From positions 191,465 to 255,464 of the forward strand of contig NW_005196528.1 in assembly GCF_000372725.1 (NCBI RefSeq): DNA of 64,000 bases, given 5' to 3'. Numbering within the stretch: position 1 is the stretch's first letter; each line of letters starts with the position of its first letter. The DNA is from Emiliania huxleyi CCMP1516 (Eukaryota > Haptophyta > Isochrysidales > Noelaerhabdaceae). The notes below the pieces were generated by a model. The model searched no databases, was not told where the DNA came from, and saw only the letters and a program-made list of their open reading frames with translations. A program made the translations under genes and the position numbers. Shown here piece after piece: positions 60,988 through 64,000 of the stretch.

Positions 60988-61429
60988 CACACACACGCAC
61001 ACGCACACCGCGCGCGCGCGCCGCGCGCGCCACCCCCTTCTCGCACGCCGCAGCCGCCGCTGCAGCTGCTGACGCAGCCTCTCGCCCTCCTCCTCCTCCG
61101 CAGGAGGTTGCGTACAACTTTGGCCGCGCGTACCACCACCTCGGACTCACGCACCTCGCGGTGCCGTACTACATCCAGGCCCTCCTCGCGCGCCCCGCCG
61201 CTGAGTGTGTGTGCGGGAGAAGCCATCACCTCACCCCTCCCGCACCGGCATCCAGGCCCTGCTCGCGCCACCCGCCCCGGCCTCCGCCGACGCGGGCGCC
61301 GCCGGCCCCACTGAGGAGGGCGGGCAGGACGTCTCCCGCGAGGCGGCCTACAACCTCGTGCGCATCTTCCGCGCGAGCGGCAACCACGACCTCGCGCGCG
61401 AGCTGACGCGCGCCTTCCTCGCCATGTGA
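56192..61429 (+). CDS. GTF3C3: TFIIIC TPR subunit (GTF3C3/TFC4 type), RNA polymerase III transcription factor
   Basis: Large TPR scaffold of TFIIIC that recruits TFIIIB at tRNA and 5S genes. The first exon (56192-~57000) has co-linear TPR motifs: QLGEATMLYAYRDFQKAMAM, PYETLGLIYEEEGHKKKALQ, AAQWRRLAVLATEVGEAEQA, and VVRQLAISYTELGAADRAIE; a Gly/Glu-rich linker follows. Later exons: ALIERGAYSDGIARVQALRQ with KELPLDLRVREGVC (~57300-57430), VYLTVGRPLVALELYDRLLA (~57795), YAPLVHLKRGECLRALRRDA (~58070), RALSDLGEHGAAI (~58535), AYAQLQRTADLFLRTAR (~59945). The C-terminus VAYNFGRAYHHLGLTHLAVP then EAAYNLVRIFRASGNHDLAR is diagnostic. Stop at 61427-61429. A gap (58960-59797) removes part of the middle. 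Introns include (GA)n and (CA)n tracts. Confidence 0.9.
57085..57260. repeat. (GGGA/GA)n, (GACA)n and (GGCA)n microsatellites in a TFIIIC-gene intron
   Basis: Consecutive purine-rich GA tract, (gaca)~9 at ~57193-57228, and (ggca)5 at ~57239-57258. They lie just after the segment reading LTNMLLEA. Confidence 0.85.
58960..59797. other. Assembly gap (838 N)
   Basis: Undetermined bases within the TFIIIC subunit gene; some middle TPR sequence is missing. Confidence 1.
60825..61012. repeat. (CA)n microsatellite in the last introns of the TFIIIC gene
   Basis: Starts with cacacctcacacacct units, then ~130 bp of (ac)n with occasional acgc interruptions, ending in a (gc)n run. Located between the exon ending ATHPQE and the exon starting EVAYNFGRAYHHLG (~61105). 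Confidence 0.9.
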
Positions 61430-61739
61430 GCTCAGTGGCACTGCCAGTCCTCACTGGCTCCCGGTGGCCATGGCTCCTGTCCTATGCGTGGGCCTCTAAT
61501 GAATGGCGTGAAAAGAGAAAGAAGGCCTCAGTGGCACTGGCAGTGCGCAATGTACCGTTCTGAAAAAGCATAAGGCCCGTCTCTGTCTCGGCCGACCCCA
61601 CTGTGTACGCACACGTACTCCGTAGACACCTCTAGACGTACTGTACTGTATGCACACACGTACACTGTATACACAATACACACACGTACAGTAGCCCGCT
61701 AAAAATAAAATATCGATAAGAGTACGTGTATTCGCGGCA
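61430..61739. other. Intergenic, 3' flanks
   Basis: Between convergent TFIIIC and the low-complexity gene. Contains a (cacacgta)n stretch (~61610-61690) and AT-rich aaaaataaaatatcgataag at ~61701. No coding feature. Confidence 0.5.
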
Positions 61740-62247
61740 GAGAGAGTCTTCTGAAATACATAACTTGCGACTGCGTTGCGCTCAATCAAAAGCCACTGCT
61801 GCTCCTTCGCTTCCGCCGCGGCTGAGCCGGGCGTCGAGGGCCAAAACTGCCAAGTGAGAGCCCGCTCCGAGCGATCTCCAGCGTGCTGTCTCGCTCTGAG
61901 GGGAGCGAGGGCGCGCCGGCGCTCTCCCGCCGCTCGGCTGCCGACTGCGGGGCGAAGTGCGGGTTGCATGGGCCACCGGGCCGCCGGAAGGGGCGCGCCG
62001 CCGCGGAGGGAGCCTATGGCGAAGTGAAGGTCTTCACACGCATGGAGTCGCGGGTCGACGGGGTGCGCCCCTCGCAACTCCACGTCCGAGGGGCCCAGGA
62101 GCGCCACGGCGTTCATAGTGCAAAGCCCATGCGGCCGGGTGGGTGAACGGTGTGTGTGGGTGGGCGGTGTGTGGGTGAGTCTGCGCAAGGAACCTGCAGC
62201 CGCCGCGCGCCAAAGGGACGAAGGGCGTCCCTCTCCTGATCGGCAAT

Positions 62248-62298
<51 letters not shown>

Positions 62299-63860
62299 CG
62301 CCGCCGCCGCCGGAGCGCCCGCCGCCTCCGTCGCCTCCGTCGCCTGCGCCTCCCACAGACGGTCCAGCAGCGCGAGCAGTGGCGGCTCGCCGGCTTGCTG
62401 CGCGCCCGAAACGGCTGCTGTAGCCCGCGGCGCCGCCCCCGCCGCCGCACCCGCCGCCGCCGCACCCGGCCCCGCCGCAACCGCCTCCGCCGCCTCCGCC
62501 GCCGCATCCTCCGCCTCTTCCGCCTCTTCCGCCGCCGCCGCCGCCTCCGCCGCCTCCGCCGCCCTGGCTCGCTCCACCGCCTCGGCATGCCGCCACGCGT
62601 TGGCGCGGCTCGTCAGCTTGGCGCCGTCGGGTGCCACGTAGCGGTGCAAGTACCTCGGCCTACGTCGCGAAGGAAGAGTCAGCTAAGTCAGAGTCAGCCA
62701 AGTCGAGGCGTCTCTCGTGCCGTGTGTCTCCGGAGCATCGCGCTAGTACACGGGCTATCTAGGCCTTGAGATCTGGGGAGATCTGGGGAGATCTGGGGAG
62801 ATCTGGGGAGATCTGGGGAGATCTGGATCTGTCTTCCGCATCTAGGCGGCCTCTTCCTGCCGTCCTTGTAGTCTGGGTAGACCCGACGCACCGCCTCAGC
62901 CACGTACCCAGCAGGCAGCAGCCCTTGGTCCGCCGCCAACGCCGCGGCCAGACCCTCTCCGCCGCCCGCGCCGCCCGCGCCGCCGTCAGCTTCACCTCCA
63001 CTGCCGTTGCCACCGCTCCCAACGCCTCCGCCGGCAGCGCCGCCGCCCCCGCCCCCTCCACCGCCCTCGCCGCCCTCGCCCCCTCCCGCCCCACCGCTCG
63101 GCGGCGCTTGGGCGGCGGAGGGCGGCGCGCCCGGCTGCGGCGAGACGAGCGCGTCGATGAGAGCAGCGAGCTCGTCGCAGTCGTGAGGCGGGACGACCCT
63201 CCCCTCCGCAACGCGGCGCCGCCTCCGCTCCTCGGCCGTGAGACCGCAGCTGTGCTGGTCGACGACGGTGCCGCGCTGGTCAAGCCTGCGGCCGAGCTCC
63301 CCGCGGCAGCAGGCGCACTCCTGCGGGAGGAGGACGGGAGGATGAGGAGGGAGGCGTCTCCGCACACGCGCCTTGGCCGATGGCTAACCAACCACTCGAA
63401 TGACTAGCTAGCTCAGGAGCTGCTTCCTGCATGGCGTCGACGGCGGCCGCGCGCCGCGCCTCGTCCGCCGTAGACTCACGAGAGCCGTCCGCCTCCCGGC
63501 CGCCCTCCGCGCCCCGCGCGCGCGCCCCCTCCGCCGCCGTGCCGGCCCCGCTCCTCCCCCGCGCCCCTCTGCCGCCGCCGCTCGCGCCGCCGCCGCTCGT
63601 GCTGCCCCTGCTCGACCCGCTGCCGCTCGACCCGCTGCCGCTCGAGCTGCCATCGCTCGAGCTGCCATCGCTCGAGCTGCTCTCCTCGGCGACGCCGGCC
63701 CAGCCTCGGGAGGATGGGTCCCCGCCCCTCGCGCCGCCGCCCTAAGGAAGAAACACCGCGACCGCCGCTCAAGAAGAGGGCAGCTGCCGGCACGCGGCGC
63801 CCCTCTCGCGTCGCGCGCCTCGTCGGCATCTCCGCACGCGGCGCGAGCGGCCTGTGCCAT
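61740..63860 (-). CDS. Low-complexity nuclear-type protein, possible MBD-like segment
   Basis: Minus-strand exons with strongly biased composition: a Ser/Gly-rich block (DGSSSSDGSSSSGSGSSG, ~63600-63680), ESTADEARRAAAVDAMQEAA (~63430-63480), CACCRGELGRRLDQRGTVVD followed by QHSCGLTAEERRRR (~63230-63330), a Gly-rich linker, GLLPAGYVAEAVRRVYPDYK (~62880-62930), and LHRYVAPDGAKLTSRANAWR (~62590-62650). The last resembles the Y.sPdGrkf.S strand of methyl-CpG-binding-type domains; the Cys pair CACC...C suggests a small zinc site. Ala- and Gly-rich repeats (GCC)n follow, and a last exon ends IDILF-stop near 61710. The C-terminal exon assignment and the start are uncertain. I cannot name a family. 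Confidence 0.4.
62770..62830. repeat. GATCTGGGGA 10-mer array
   Basis: Six perfect units of gatctggggа-type sequence (gatct gggga) in an intron of the minus-strand low-complexity gene, between the exons reading VRRVYPDYK and LHRYVAPDG. Confidence 0.8.
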
Positions 63861-63914
63861 GAAGGCGGCAGAGTCAGGGCGGTGCGGGAGTCCGAGGGCG
63901 GTGGACGTGGCGCC

Positions 63915-63990
63915 GTGCAGCGGGGGTGCAGCGGGGGTGCAGCGGGGGTGCAGCGGGGTGCAGCGGGGTGCAGCGGGGTGCAGCGGGGTG
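63915..63990. repeat. GTGCAGCGGGG(G) array at the window end
   Basis: Eight units, first 12-nt gtgcagcggggg then 11-nt gtgcagcgggg, running to the window edge. Unit length and G-rich nature match the intron arrays elsewhere. Confidence 0.75.
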
Positions 63991-64000
63991 TCAAACTGCT

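Noticed and set aside
60250..61008. Long Cys-Val repeat ORF on the minus strand
   Set aside because: It is the translation of the (CA)n microsatellite.

Overview
The window is nuclear DNA of a GC-rich, intron-rich unicellular eukaryote. It carries eukaryote-only genes (autophagy lipid-transfer protein ATG2, TFIIIC TPR subunit, TMEM16/anoctamin, SLC35 nucleotide-sugar transporter, ROGDI-like protein, NTH1-type endonuclease III). Spliceosomal introns are mostly 65-110 nt, often with GC-AG and apparently GA-AG borders. There are microsatellites and two assembly gaps. Simple-repeat introns, a TTAGGG-type telomere unit and a cyanophycinase-like S51 peptidase suggest a marine alga. A haptophyte of the Emiliania/Gephyrocapsa type is my best inference, but no rRNA or organelle marker is present to prove it.

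Layout. 1-3720 (+): tail of a Na+/H+-exchanger-like protein. 4896-~6540 (+): RsuA/RluB-type pseudouridine synthase. 6703-7103 (-): small coiled-coil protein. 7250-7620 (+): broken LRR fragment. 8073-9512 (-): TrmA/RumA-like RNA m5U methyltransferase. 10233-11332 (+): small protein interrupted by a transposon-like intron. 11683-16100 (+): TMEM16 scramblase (ANO10 type). 16649-18636 (-): SLC35 transporter. 19094-34785 (-): ATG2, almost 16 kb, with a 900-bp gap. 35169-37010 (-): HTTM-domain membrane protein. 38079-39768 (-): hypothetical membrane protein. 40272-~41186 (+): S51 peptidase. 41707-42522 (+): cupin-like membrane protein. 42783-44058 (+): endonuclease III. 44489-46590 (-): protein kinase. 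46936-48816 (-): HET/TIR-like ankyrin protein. 49150-52340: gene-poor and repeat-rich. 52341-53321 (-): hypothetical. 54652-55693 (-): ROGDI-like. 56192-61429 (+): TFIIIC TPR subunit with an 838-bp gap. ~61740-63860 (-): low-complexity, possibly MBD-like protein.

The genes are mostly housekeeping and do not form a pathway. ATG2 and the ANO10-type scramblase both belong to membrane lipid transfer and scrambling, which is probably coincidence.

The most remarkable signal is intron biology. (i) A DNA-transposon-like introner at 10335-11215 has terminal inverted repeats and a 9-bp target-site duplication that supplies the 5' splice site. (ii) Many ~70-nt introns begin with a copy of the downstream exon and are filled with a locus-specific 10-11-nt tandem repeat, usually with GC or GA donors. 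(iii) One such intron, in the TMEM16 gene, is filled with telomeric CCCTAA repeats. (iv) Two of these introns have expanded into ~66-bp and 74-bp tandem arrays. (v) Several short sequence families recur just upstream of predicted gene starts.
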